Shown here piece by piece: positions 1 through 5,795 of a DNA stretch of 5,795 nt. Below the pieces are notes generated by a model. That model searched no databases. It was not told the DNA's origin and saw only the letters and a program-made list of their open reading frames with translations. Location of the stretch: contig VGWY01000166.1 of assembly GCA_016873575.1 (NCBI GenBank), positions 1-5,795 of the forward strand, read 5' to 3'. Source of the stretch: Nitrospira sp. (lineage in GTDB: Bacteria; Nitrospirota; Thermodesulfovibrionia; Thermodesulfovibrionales; SM23-35). Each line of letters begins with the position of its first letter. Positions within the stretch are counted from its first letter, which is position 1. The translations under genes were made by a program, and so were the position numbers.

Positions 1-42
1 CGCTGCTGCCCGCCTTAAGAATTCTCTTCTGCTAATTCCCAT
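1..42 (-). CDS. N-terminus of a Tat-exported protein, probably HmcB-like ferredoxin (partial)
   Basis: Only the first 14 codons are in the window: MGISRREFLRRAAA. SRREFL is a canonical twin-arginine export motif, followed by the beginning of the hydrophobic region. The ATG at 42 is preceded by GGAGG (54-50) seven bases upstream, so the start is convincing. Hmc-type operons contain HmcB, a membrane-associated ferredoxin subunit with several [4Fe-4S] clusters facing the periplasm, and that is the most likely identity; the sequence shown cannot exclude another Tat substrate. The gene continues past the left edge. Confidence 0.65.
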   Translation of the reverse strand, partial: MGISRREFLRRAAA

Positions 43-60
43 AGATTAACCTCCATGCAA

Positions 61-177
61 CTATTTTTTCTCTGTGCTAAGGAATTTATAAAAAACGATA
101 AATATAAACAGAAACGCAGCGGCTATCAAGTATTCATAACCCTTTACTGTAGTAAAAATCTGTTCAAATATATACAT
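61..177 (-). CDS. hmcD: HmcD-like small single-helix membrane protein
   Basis: A 38-residue peptide beginning MYIFEQIFTTVKGYEYLIAA, with a hydrophobic helix at about residues 17-33 and a charged STEKK tail. The ATG at 177 has a perfect AGGAGG (188-183) five bases upstream; this site overlaps the TAG stop of the cytochrome gene. The pattern of a T-x-KG-x-EYLIA segment followed by a short aromatic helix resembles my memory of HmcD, the tiny membrane subunit of the Hmc complex, and its place beside an HmcA-type gene fits. The stop TAG (63-61) is 18 bases before the next gene. In D. vulgaris hmcD lies after hmcC, so the order differs here. That a small protein is translated is well supported; the HmcD name is less certain. 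Confidence 0.75.
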   Translation of the reverse strand: MYIFEQIFTTVKGYEYLIAAAFLFIFIVFYKFLSTEKK

Positions 178-186
178 TCTATCCTC

Positions 187-1749
187 CTAAAATCCCCCCT
201 TGCCCCCTTTTTGTTTTTCCTTATGACAATCAGTGCATCCCCTGGACTTCAGGTTCATCTTCTCGTGGCAACCTAAGCACTGCCGATGATAGACCGCAAG
301 TAGCCTTGGTCTATTCAAGTTCTGAGAATCAAAAGAAATATTGTGGCAGTTCCTGCAAAATGGTGGTTTATTTTTTTTGGCTTCAGCTTCAGCGTGACTC
401 TGATGATGGCATCCCTGGCATATAGTGTTGATATTTCTGTGAAATACGATTGCCATCCTGTTCTTATTTGATATATCGATAAGTTTCTTGATGATCTTCC
501 GGTGAGGGAATGTCGATGGTTGATATTGTTTCTCCAGAATCTTGATAGTAACCTTATCCGGTACTTTTTTGGTATCCAGGATTGAAAGAGGGATTTTCTC
601 TGCCAGACCAGCACTCCTCTGTTTTCCACTGTGACAGACAGTACAGATTGCTCTCTTAGGACCTTTTGCCTGGATATCCATATCAAGTAAATGATGGTGG
701 CACCCTGCACAATCTTTTTCTGATTTCTTGATGTTATGACAACCGGCACAGCCTTTTTCAGAAAATACATCATGATATGCACTCGAAACATTAACCCATC
801 CTCCTTCATGCCTGCTTATCAGACCATGGCATTTTTTGCAGGCATTCAAGGTTTCATGATGACATGCCCTGCAGGTTCGGGAGCTCTTTTCATGGGACAT
901 ATGGTCGAATAAAACTTCCTTCATCATACCGCCTTCCACGTTAATGAGGGGCTTTTTGGGCTGGTCCCGGTCAGGACGTGGAACTCTCACGAGTTGAGCC
1001 GTTGTCCTATATTTTCCTGTATGGCATTTCGCACACTCCGTGGGTCCGACTTTCAAATGTTTCTGGGAGTAAAAGAGGTGGCAGTTCACACATAGATCAT
1101 GAGAGACTCTTTTCACGGTAAGCCGTTTTCTTTTCGTCACATCGATCTCGGCAGCCAGCACAGGACCCCTCTTTTTATCAATGTCATGACAGTAGAAACA
1201 GGATTGTTCGGTTCCCTTCTCATAGACAAGTTCTTTGTCTTCCTTATCATAAATGTGATGACAGGGATCACATTTCCTTTCGAGCTTGTTCACATGCTGT
1301 TCATGATAGGCAAAATCAAAATCAAAGGCAGGATAGGTCACTTTTAAGGAAGCACGTTTCCTGTCATGGCATCCACCGCAGGTGATCGGCCCATATCTTC
1401 TTCCTTCTTCAATCCGTTTCGTATGGCAGGAAATACATTTCTCATGATAGGCATCCTTCACAGTACTTTCATCCTCCTGTGCAACCGCAAAAGGATATTT
1501 GAAGATCAGGTTTCCATCAGCATCAGGGGGATGGCATGTTTTGCACCCTTCTTTTTCCAATTTTTTTCCATGCAGGCCATGATCAAATACAACTTGGGGT
1601 CTTTCCAGCACGCCGAAGATTTCTGTGTGGCCAATGACAAGTTTGTTTTCACTTATCTCGTTTGCATTCTCCCTACTTTCGGACTGGTTTAGAAATATAA
1701 GGACTATGATAACTCCTGAAAAGATCATTATTATGAAAACCCGTTTCAT
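187..1749 (-). CDS. hmcA: HmcA-type hexadecahaem (16 CXXCH) cytochrome c
   Basis: Exported multihaem cytochrome of 520 residues. There are exactly 16 CXXCH motifs, with first Cys at 69, 105, 124, 160, 184, 220, 239, 293, 304, 334, 347, 369, 444, 465, 491 and 505. Twenty-one further His are present, enough for bis-His ligation of all haems. Haem number and length match HmcA, the high-molecular-weight cytochrome of Desulfovibrio, which takes electrons from periplasmic hydrogenases via cytochrome c3. Residues 1-20 are a positively charged, strongly hydrophobic export signal; no clear AxA cleavage site or lipobox Cys is seen, so it may stay as a membrane anchor. The start lies two bases after the tmcB stop, with only a weak AGAAG binding site, implying translational coupling. 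It occupies the place of the small tetrahaem TmcA of classical Tmc operons. The C-terminus ends in a Gly/Lys-rich tail encoded by runs of G. Confidence 0.88.
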   Translation of the reverse strand: MKRVFIIMIFSGVIIVLIFLNQSESRENANEISENKLVIGHTEIFGVLERPQVVFDHGLHGKKLEKEGCKTCHPPDADGNLIFKYPFAVAQEDESTVKDAYHEKCISCHTKRIEEGRRYGPITCGGCHDRKRASLKVTYPAFDFDFAYHEQHVNKLERKCDPCHHIYDKEDKELVYEKGTEQSCFYCHDIDKKRGPVLAAEIDVTKRKRLTVKRVSHDLCVNCHLFYSQKHLKVGPTECAKCHTGKYRTTAQLVRVPRPDRDQPKKPLINVEGGMMKEVLFDHMSHEKSSRTCRACHHETLNACKKCHGLISRHEGGWVNVSSAYHDVFSEKGCAGCHNIKKSEKDCAGCHHHLLDMDIQAKGPKRAICTVCHSGKQRSAGLAEKIPLSILDTKKVPDKVTIKILEKQYQPSTFPHRKIIKKLIDISNKNRMAIVFHRNINTICQGCHHQSHAEAEAKKNKPPFCRNCHNISFDSQNLNRPRLLAVYHRQCLGCHEKMNLKSRGCTDCHKEKQKGGKGGF

Positions 1750-1751
1750 GA

Positions 1752-3104
1752 TTATTCTTCTGATTTCTCAGGTTTCACTACCTGCATATCCTCGGGAATC
1801 TCCATCGTCTGGACAAGAAGTTCACTGATAAACATGACATGCATATCAAGCTTGTAGTATGCTATCAGCTCTTCAATCGTCTTGTGGCAGCTGTGGCAGG
1901 GGGCGATCACAATCTTTGCTCCGGTGGCATGTAATTGTTCAATCTTTGTTCTACCACCTTCCATCCTGATAAACTTCCACGGCGGTCCATAGTTAATGAC
2001 ACCGGAACCGGCTGTGCAGCAAAAGTTATGTTCAAACCTTGGTTTAACATCTCTGAAGTCTTCGCATGCCGCTTTTACCACAGATCGCAGCATTCCTCCC
2101 AATCCTTTGTTCCTGACAATGCTGCAAGGATCTTGTACAGTGACAGGCTCTTTGAGTTTGTTCGCAATCTTTATCTTCCCGTCCCGGACAAATTCATAAA
2201 ACAGCTGTGTCGGCTGAAGATACGTAATAGGTGGCTCTTTCCAACCCAGCGACCTTGAGCCGTCATACACGGCGGCCCTGAATGAGTGCCCTCACTCACT
2301 CGTAACAATCTTCTTCACCTTCAATTTGAAGCCTGCATTAAAATGCATCCGTTCTACCATACCCATGGTCTCGTGGTCGCCCACATGCATGGCCTGGTTT
2401 GTGCTGTCCCATCCATCAAATGAAGGCATCGTCCAGTCGATTTTTGCGACATTCATGATCTTTGCGATGTTGGCAAGAAGGTTTGTCTTGAATTTTGCCT
2501 CAAGACTGTGTGGAGAGTACATTATCTCAGCGCCCTCTTTATCAAGCGGTATTCGGGCATTTTTAATATCCATCCTTATTTCTTCCTCAACGAACTGAAC
2601 TGTATCAACCCAGTCGTCTTGTGCAACCCAGGATTGTGAATAGGTATACATATGGCTGTAACCCTGGTCCTGAAGATATAGAGGGGCAACTTTTAGAAGG
2701 CCGCATATACGACGGACAAGGATCATCAAATATCCCATGTCTATTCCGAATGGACAGTACATGCTGCAGCGCCTGCAGATATTGCATTCCGTATATCCGA
2801 TCCGTGCATACATTTTCAGAGTTTCAGCATCGACCTTGCCTTTCTTTTTCATCATATCCCATAAAGTCTGCCTGACCTTGGAAACAGGTGAATAACTAGG
2901 ATCTCTATCATAGGAAAGGTAGAAATGGCATGCTTCATTACAAAGCCCGCAGTGAACGCATGTCTCAACATATGCTTTCAACCGCGCAGCTGCCTCTTTT
3001 TTTAGAACATAGTTTATTGTCTTTTCAATCTTTTCAGGAGTAAGGTTTTTCACTGTTTCATCAAAACCCTGATCAGTAACAGTCTTTCTCTGCATCTTAA
3101 TCAT
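1752..3104 (-). CDS. tmcB: TmcB, HdrD/DsrK-like iron-sulfur subunit, probable selenoprotein (in-frame TGA read as Sec271)
   Basis: Cytoplasmic Fe-S subunit that should take electrons from TmcC. Read through one TGA it gives 450 residues, the normal size for TmcB/HmcF. Order: two [4Fe-4S] motifs, C49-C52-C55-C59 and C107-C110-C113-C117; a degenerate first CCG domain without CCG cysteines (about 190-275); then an intact CCG domain with C327, C362-C363 and C403-x-x-C406, which should hold a non-cubane [4Fe-4S] cluster. The TGA at 2294-2292 lies between SE and GHSFRAA, where relatives have Cys in an ECGH motif. The frame stays open on both sides with conserved sequence, so this is not a frameshift. 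The ATG at 3104 follows GAGG. Gene callers will split it into a 270-residue protein and a GTG-started 172-residue one; the latter lacks a good ribosome binding site and would lose all cubane-cluster ligands. A nonsense mutation or sequencing error is the alternative. Confidence 0.85.
2259..2273 (-). promoter_or_regulatory. candidate bacterial SECIS hairpin
   Basis: In the mRNA, GCCGU-GUAUG-ACGGC forms a perfect five-pair GC-rich stem with a five-base loop beginning GU. The loop starts 24 bases after the UGA, inside the roughly 16-37 base range known for bacterial SECIS elements, and a G in the first two loop positions fits the SelB-binding consensus. A short lower stem may extend it after a bulge of two C residues (bases 17-18 after the UGA). 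The element is within coding sequence (residues 278-282), as is normal in bacteria. Confidence 0.65.
2280..2301 (-). other. nine-pair hairpin enclosing the in-frame TGA
   Basis: The mRNA arms GAGUGAGUG (2301-2293) and CACUCAUUC (2288-2280) pair over nine positions with one G-U wobble, closing an AGGG loop. The U and G of the UGA are the last stem bases and its A begins the loop. It does not overlap the proposed SECIS stem, so both can form. A decoding ribosome would melt it on reaching the UGA; the role is unknown and it may be chance. Confidence 0.4.
2292..2294 (-). other. in-frame TGA, proposed selenocysteine codon (Sec271 of TmcB)
   Basis: The codons run ACG AGT GAG TGA GGG CAC TCA. From memory of the family, the residue between Glu and Gly-His is an invariant Cys in DsrK, HmcF and TmcB proteins, so a TGA exactly here is the signature of Cys-to-Sec replacement (one base from TGC or TGT). 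It corresponds to the first Cys of the CxxC part of the degenerate first CCG domain. Confidence 0.8.
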
Positions 3105-3115
3105 TTCTTAACACC

Positions 3116-3793
3116 TCAATAGTCCTTCGAATGTCTGAACACTCCGAATTCCGAACCTGTATGCGCCCTTGTCAGCCAGAAGAACAGCATATGACTCAGC
3201 CTTGTGAACGGAATTACCATCAGCATAAGTTCTCCAATGATAATGTGTAAAATCAACATGAGTCTGTATGGAAAGATGAGCTGGTGGAAAGATAGAAATC
3301 CTGTAACGAAAGGTGCTGCTGCAATAGCAATGATAAGATAATCTGACGCATAGGTAACGAAACGGACTTCTGATGCAAACATTCTCCTGAAAATAAAAAA
3401 TACGCAGCACAGGACAACGATGAGGGTCATTATATCAGCAACATTTTCAGGCAATGACCACCATCGGACTCCCCATGCTTTATACCAGAGCATGATATGC
3501 GGATAAAGGAATATCGGCGTGACCAAAAGTCCGATATGAAACGTGAAAGCAAAGAATGTCATCCATGGATGCAATCTCATATTCCTGCTCCCAAAGGGAA
3601 TGAGCCAGTGTGCAAGTGACCGGAGCGTATATTTCAGGCTGAGATAGGGGTAAACCACTTTGTCTTTCTTTGCAAGCATGATTAGTGAAATGGTTCGGTA
3701 AATGCTACCACAGATAAAGACAAGAAAAGCAATCCAGACCATAGGTCCTTTGAGAAAATTATAAAGTTCAATGCTTGTCAAAAAATCATACAT
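3116..3793 (-). CDS. tmcC: TmcC, NarI/DsrM-like membrane cytochrome b subunit
   Basis: A 225-residue integral membrane protein with about five hydrophobic helices (roughly residues 17-40, 77-98, 118-136, 150-168 and 178-204). It should carry electrons across the membrane between the periplasmic multihaem cytochrome and cytoplasmic TmcB. Histidines H75 and H86 (11 apart) and H183 and H201 (18 apart) reproduce the NarI pattern H56/H66 and H187/H205, which supports two b haems, paired by analogy as H75-H201 and H86-H183. The ATG at 3793 has AGG about eight bases upstream. The stop codon (TGA, 3118-3116) overlaps the ribosome binding site of tmcB, implying coupled translation. HmcE and DsrM are related proteins, and the neighbouring Trp-rich TmcD is what favours the Tmc name. 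Confidence 0.85.
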   Translation of the reverse strand: MYDFLTSIELYNFLKGPMVWIAFLVFICGSIYRTISLIMLAKKDKVVYPYLSLKYTLRSLAHWLIPFGSRNMRLHPWMTFFAFTFHIGLLVTPIFLYPHIMLWYKAWGVRWWSLPENVADIMTLIVVLCCVFFIFRRMFASEVRFVTYASDYLIIAIAAAPFVTGFLSFHQLIFPYRLMLILHIIIGELMLMVIPFTRLSHMLFFWLTRAHTGSEFGVFRHSKDY

Positions 3794-3816
3794 ATTTAAC
3801 CTGCCTGTACATCCGT

Positions 3817-5076
3817 CTATATTTCATTTACCGGAATCACCTTTCGATAATACTTTCCATTCTCAATACACCGTACTAATAGCTTCTCTCCATCAGGACT
3901 GAAAACAGGACTCCAGAGGTATTCATATAAATTCTTCCCGGATCTCCCGTCGATAACGAGTACATAGCTTCCTTTTTTCCCAGCCTTTGCTGCAATCCTC
4001 TTACTGTCAGGGCTAAACACGGGTTCCCAGATCATATCAAAATGATTGTCCCATGGGTTGCCATTAACTGCAATGGTATACCTGTTTTTTTCTTTAACAA
4101 TAGCTGCAACCTTTTTGCTGTCAGGACTGAACTCAGGGGATAGAACAGTATCCCCAAATGTTCTGTTCCAGGGTATGCCATCAACTGCTATCGTCCATTT
4201 GCCGAATTCCACGGCAACCACAGCTGCAATCTTCTGAATATCAGGACTGAACCGGTGTTCCCATAGTTGTGTAAATCTCTTGTCCCAGACTGGCTGTCCA
4301 TTCATCGCAAGTGTCCAGCCGCCAGAAATTTTGACCGGTGCAAAGACATCATGGGTGCCGGGTTTAAACACTGGTTCCCAGATATGGTAAAATGTCTGAT
4401 CCCAGGTAACCCCGTCAACAGCTATCGTGTAAGTGAGCCTGTCAAGGTTCACTCCTGTTGCAACCTTTTTGCTGTCAGAACTGAATGCAATACCCCATAT
4501 ACTGAGAAAAGTTCTTTCCCATGCTTTACCGTCAACGGCAATTGTGATTACACCTTCTGCAAAGGTGAAAATATCGAGTGTAGCCACCCTTTTAATCTTG
4601 ACGCGTGATGCGGTACTAAGGCCATCAGGGCTGATTATTACATCCCTAGCTTCGGGAAATTTTGAATCCCAGATCCGTCCGTTGAGGGATATCCCGAATT
4701 CATTGTCCTTTTTTACATTTGCGGCGATATTTTTTCCATCAGAGCTGAAGGTAAGGTTCCAAATATAGTCATAGAATTCTTCCCAGGGATTTTCATCAAC
4801 CATAACAGTCCATTCGTAATCCCGTAATGTTGTACATACAAGCCGGTTATCAGGGCTAAATTTAAGGGACCATGCACGTTCAAAGGTATCTGACCAGGTC
4901 TTACCATTTACGCAAGGAGTAACTTGTTTGTTCCCTTTCTCAACGATTGCTGCAATGTGCTCACCGTCATCGGTCACAGTATATTCGTGAACAACAGGAA
5001 ATCTCTTTAGCCATTCTACAACATCAGCAACACACTTTTCTCTTGTTTCCCAGTCCCAATTAATCAATTCACTCAT
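3817..5076 (-). CDS. tmcD: TmcD, tryptophan-rich beta-propeller-like subunit of the Tmc electron transfer complex
   Basis: A 419-residue protein without signal peptide or membrane segments, so cytoplasmic. After a short N-terminal part it is built of about nine to ten repeats of 37-40 residues (one about 50). Each has an FSPD-like turn (about residues 73, 110, 148, 198, 276, 316, 354, 392, with weaker copies at 35 and 237), then a beta strand ending in VxG and a Trp, then TF...W. There are 21 Trp (5%). This suits a WD40/PD40-like propeller and the tryptophan-rich TmcD described for the Desulfovibrio Tmc complex; its role there is unknown and is probably scaffolding on the cytoplasmic side. 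The call rests on Trp content plus the adjoining tmcC and tmcB. The ATG at 5076 is preceded by AAGGA seven bases upstream. It is the first gene of the operon; the stop lies 23 bases before tmcC. In described operons tmcD is last, so the order here is reversed. Confidence 0.8.
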   Translation of the reverse strand: MSELINWDWETREKCVADVVEWLKRFPVVHEYTVTDDGEHIAAIVEKGNKQVTPCVNGKTWSDTFERAWSLKFSPDNRLVCTTLRDYEWTVMVDENPWEEFYDYIWNLTFSSDGKNIAANVKKDNEFGISLNGRIWDSKFPEARDVIISPDGLSTASRVKIKRVATLDIFTFAEGVITIAVDGKAWERTFLSIWGIAFSSDSKKVATGVNLDRLTYTIAVDGVTWDQTFYHIWEPVFKPGTHDVFAPVKISGGWTLAMNGQPVWDKRFTQLWEHRFSPDIQKIAAVVAVEFGKWTIAVDGIPWNRTFGDTVLSPEFSPDSKKVAAIVKEKNRYTIAVNGNPWDNHFDMIWEPVFSPDSKRIAAKAGKKGSYVLVIDGRSGKNLYEYLWSPVFSPDGEKLLVRCIENGKYYRKVIPVNEI

Positions 5077-5155
5077 CCTGCGGTCCTTAAATTCTTATAA
5101 ACGGTAAAACTATAATAATATACTAATTATAGTCTATAAATAACTTAAAGTTATA

Positions 5156-5183
5156 ATTTTAGATTTATAACCAAACTTGTCCA
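5156..5183 (-). promoter_or_regulatory. possible sigma70-type promoter for the tmc-hmc operon
   Basis: On the minus strand TGGACA (5183-5178, five of six matches to TTGACA) is followed after 16 bases by TAAAAT (5161-5156, five of six matches to TATAAT). This would start transcription roughly 70-75 bases before the tmcD ATG. The region is so AT-rich that other -10-like hexamers are present, so the exact boxes are uncertain. No GG-N10-GC sigma54 element was seen. Confidence 0.35.
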
Positions 5184-5202
5184 AAATAAAATTTCTTGGA
5201 CA
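5178..5202. promoter_or_regulatory. perfect dyad TGTCCAA-N11-TTGGACA, candidate operator
   Basis: A perfect 7-base inverted repeat with an 11-base AT-rich spacer lies about 100 bases upstream of tmcD. One arm overlaps the proposed -35 element, the usual place for a repressor or activator site. Two further AT-rich dyads lie closer to the gene: 5150-5171 (GTTATAA-N8-TTATAAC) and 5109-5133 (ACTATAAT-N9-ATTATAGT). I do not recognise the cognate regulator. AT-rich dyads arise easily by chance, but this one is less AT-biased and therefore more credible. Confidence 0.35.
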
Positions 5203-5220
5203 GCATATGGAAAATTGAAA

Positions 5221-5260
5221 GGGATGACAAAATAGAATATGACTCTTAAGTTGTCATTCC
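5221..5260 (-). terminator. possible terminator hairpin after the hydrogenase protease gene
   Basis: Two 10-base arms (5251-5260 and 5221-5230) form an inverted repeat with 9 of 10 pairs, separated by 20 bases. Read on the minus strand, the second arm is followed by a T-rich stretch (TTTCAATTTT, 5220-5211), as expected for a weak intrinsic terminator ending the unit that contains the protease gene. The loop is long and the stem has one A/C mismatch; on the plus strand that pair becomes G/U. It could instead be a relic of a dispersed repeat, because the TGTCATTCC arm resembles palindromic repeats seen in many bacterial genomes. Confidence 0.35.
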
Positions 5261-5338
5261 AGCAGAGGAAGGGTCTCGTATTGTTCAGGGTAAACTCCGT
5301 GAAGCATCTCTTATTTTATCCGGAATTGTATAATCTTG

Positions 5339-5794
5339 TTACAGCAATCCCTTAATAAACTCAACAACCTCTGGTATTGCTTTCTCAACCTTTGGTGTGC
5401 ATTTATCTGAAATTGTTGTTACATCTTCTACCTCGACTGCAACAATAATTATATCCTCTGGAATTTTTTCTTGTAATAGCTTTTTCCCCAGTTCAAGTAT
5501 GGAGGGAAAATCCATGTTCAGATGCGTTGAGAAAGAGTGCACTGTCTGTTTATCTTTAATATCTTCCAGGGAAAGCTCATAGATTGTTCCTGACTCTGCA
5601 CCGCTCTTTATGGCATCCACTACGATTAACCTGTCGTAGCCTTTTATTATATCGAGGATGTCAAGACTGTTTAAGACTTCTCTTAAATCAACATTATCAC
5701 CTAAATTTTCTTTTCTAAGCGCCTCGACAATATGCAGACCAACTCCATCGTCAGAGCATAATAGATTGCCAATTCCTATTACTACAACCCTCAC
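5339..5794 (-). CDS. [NiFe]-hydrogenase maturation endopeptidase (peptidase M52, HyaD/HybD/HoxW type)
   Basis: Cytoplasmic nickel-dependent protease that removes the C-terminal tail of a [NiFe]-hydrogenase large subunit after Ni insertion. The 151-residue protein has the family layout: N-terminal GIGN motif (residues 7-10), an SDDGVG motif (14-19), VVDA (58-61) and STH (89-91). D16, D60 and H91 fall almost exactly where HybD carries its metal ligands E16, D62 and H93, so the active site looks intact. The length is normal for the family. The frame opens with GTG, one base from the window edge; beginning about six residues before GIGN is usual, so GTG may be the true start, but the ribosome binding site and any upstream ATG lie outside. 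The hydrogenase genes it serves are presumably upstream, beyond the right edge. It is separated from tmcD by 262 bases and may be a separate transcription unit. Which hydrogenase class it serves cannot be told. Confidence 0.9.
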   Translation of the reverse strand: MRVVVIGIGNLLCSDDGVGLHIVEALRKENLGDNVDLREVLNSLDILDIIKGYDRLIVVDAIKSGAESGTIYELSLEDIKDKQTVHSFSTHLNMDFPSILELGKKLLQEKIPEDIIIVAVEVEDVTTISDKCTPKVEKAIPEVVEFIKGLL

Positions 5795-5795
5795 T

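Noticed and set aside
55..276. Plus-strand 73-residue frame at the left end
   Set aside because: It lies opposite the small membrane protein gene and the end of the cytochrome gene, both of which have strong binding sites and family features.
315..809. 164-residue minus-strand frame inside the cytochrome gene
   Set aside because: It lies in another frame of the 16-haem cytochrome gene, has no recognisable domain, and is explained as a shadow.
1752..2270. Separate GTG-started gene for a 172-residue CCG-domain protein
   Set aside because: It is in the same frame as the 270-residue part, only a TGA separates them, the conserved motif spans the TGA, and there is no strong ribosome binding site before the GTG. 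A single selenoprotein explains it better, though a nonsense mutation or error cannot be excluded from sequence alone.
3116..3118. TGA at the end of tmcC as another selenocysteine codon
   Set aside because: The frame reaches a second stop after four more codons, the protein already has normal length, and the TGA is merged with the ribosome binding site of tmcB. It is an ordinary stop.
4046..4768. Overlapping plus-strand frames with recurring similar segments opposite tmcD
   Set aside because: Their internal similarity is only the reverse image of the tmcD protein repeats; no ribosome binding sites or domains support them.
3817..5076. DNA tandem repeat or CRISPR-like array in tmcD
   Set aside because: The periodicity is at the protein level (37-40 residue repeats) with diverged nucleotide sequence and no identical direct repeats.
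5221..5260. Insertion sequence or MITE end
   Set aside because: Only one short imperfect inverted repeat is visible, without target duplication or second terminus; a terminator-like hairpin is the simpler reading.

Overview
The window reads as a piece of an anaerobic respiration locus from a sulfate-reducing or syntrophic bacterium. Desulfobacterota is the most likely source and Nitrospirota/Thermodesulfovibrionia is possible. The reasons are the Tmc/Hmc-type transmembrane redox complex genes, a 16-haem cytochrome c, a nearby hydrogenase maturation protease, and what looks like selenocysteine use. All real genes lie on the minus strand; the plus-strand open frames are shadows. The species cannot be named from this sequence.

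Region by region, in the direction of transcription (right to left): (1) 5794-5339, a [NiFe]-hydrogenase maturation endopeptidase, whose start is at or just beyond the window edge. (2) 5338-5077, a 262-base AT-rich gap with a terminator-like hairpin, several dyads and a possible sigma70 promoter. (3) 5076-3817, tmcD, a cytoplasmic Trp-rich repeat protein (21 Trp in 419 residues). (4) 3793-3116, tmcC, a NarI/DsrM-type membrane cytochrome b with the expected His spacing for two haems. (5) 3104-1752, tmcB, an HdrD/DsrK-like protein with two [4Fe-4S] motifs and a CCG domain. It is interrupted by one in-frame TGA (2294-2292) exactly where relatives have Cys in a Ser-Glu-Cys-Gly-His motif. A compact hairpin with a GU-starting loop lies at SECIS distance, so I read TGA as selenocysteine. 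(6) 1749-187, a 16-CXXCH cytochrome c of HmcA type. (7) 177-61, a 38-residue HmcD-like membrane peptide. (8) 42-1, the first 14 codons of a Tat-exported protein, most likely the HmcB-type ferredoxin.

Gene spacing is tight from tmcD to the left edge (2 to 23 bases, with ribosome binding sites in most gaps), so this is probably one operon. The expected flow is: periplasmic electrons from hydrogenase or formate dehydrogenase go to the 16-haem cytochrome, through membrane cytochrome b (TmcC), to the cytoplasmic HdrD-like TmcB, where a thiol/disulfide-type chemistry is suspected. The combination is notable: a tmcDCB module (reverse of the usual tmcABCD order, with no small tetrahaem TmcA) is fused in one operon to hmc-type genes. 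The selenocysteine would sit in the degenerate first CCG domain, facing the presumed active site.
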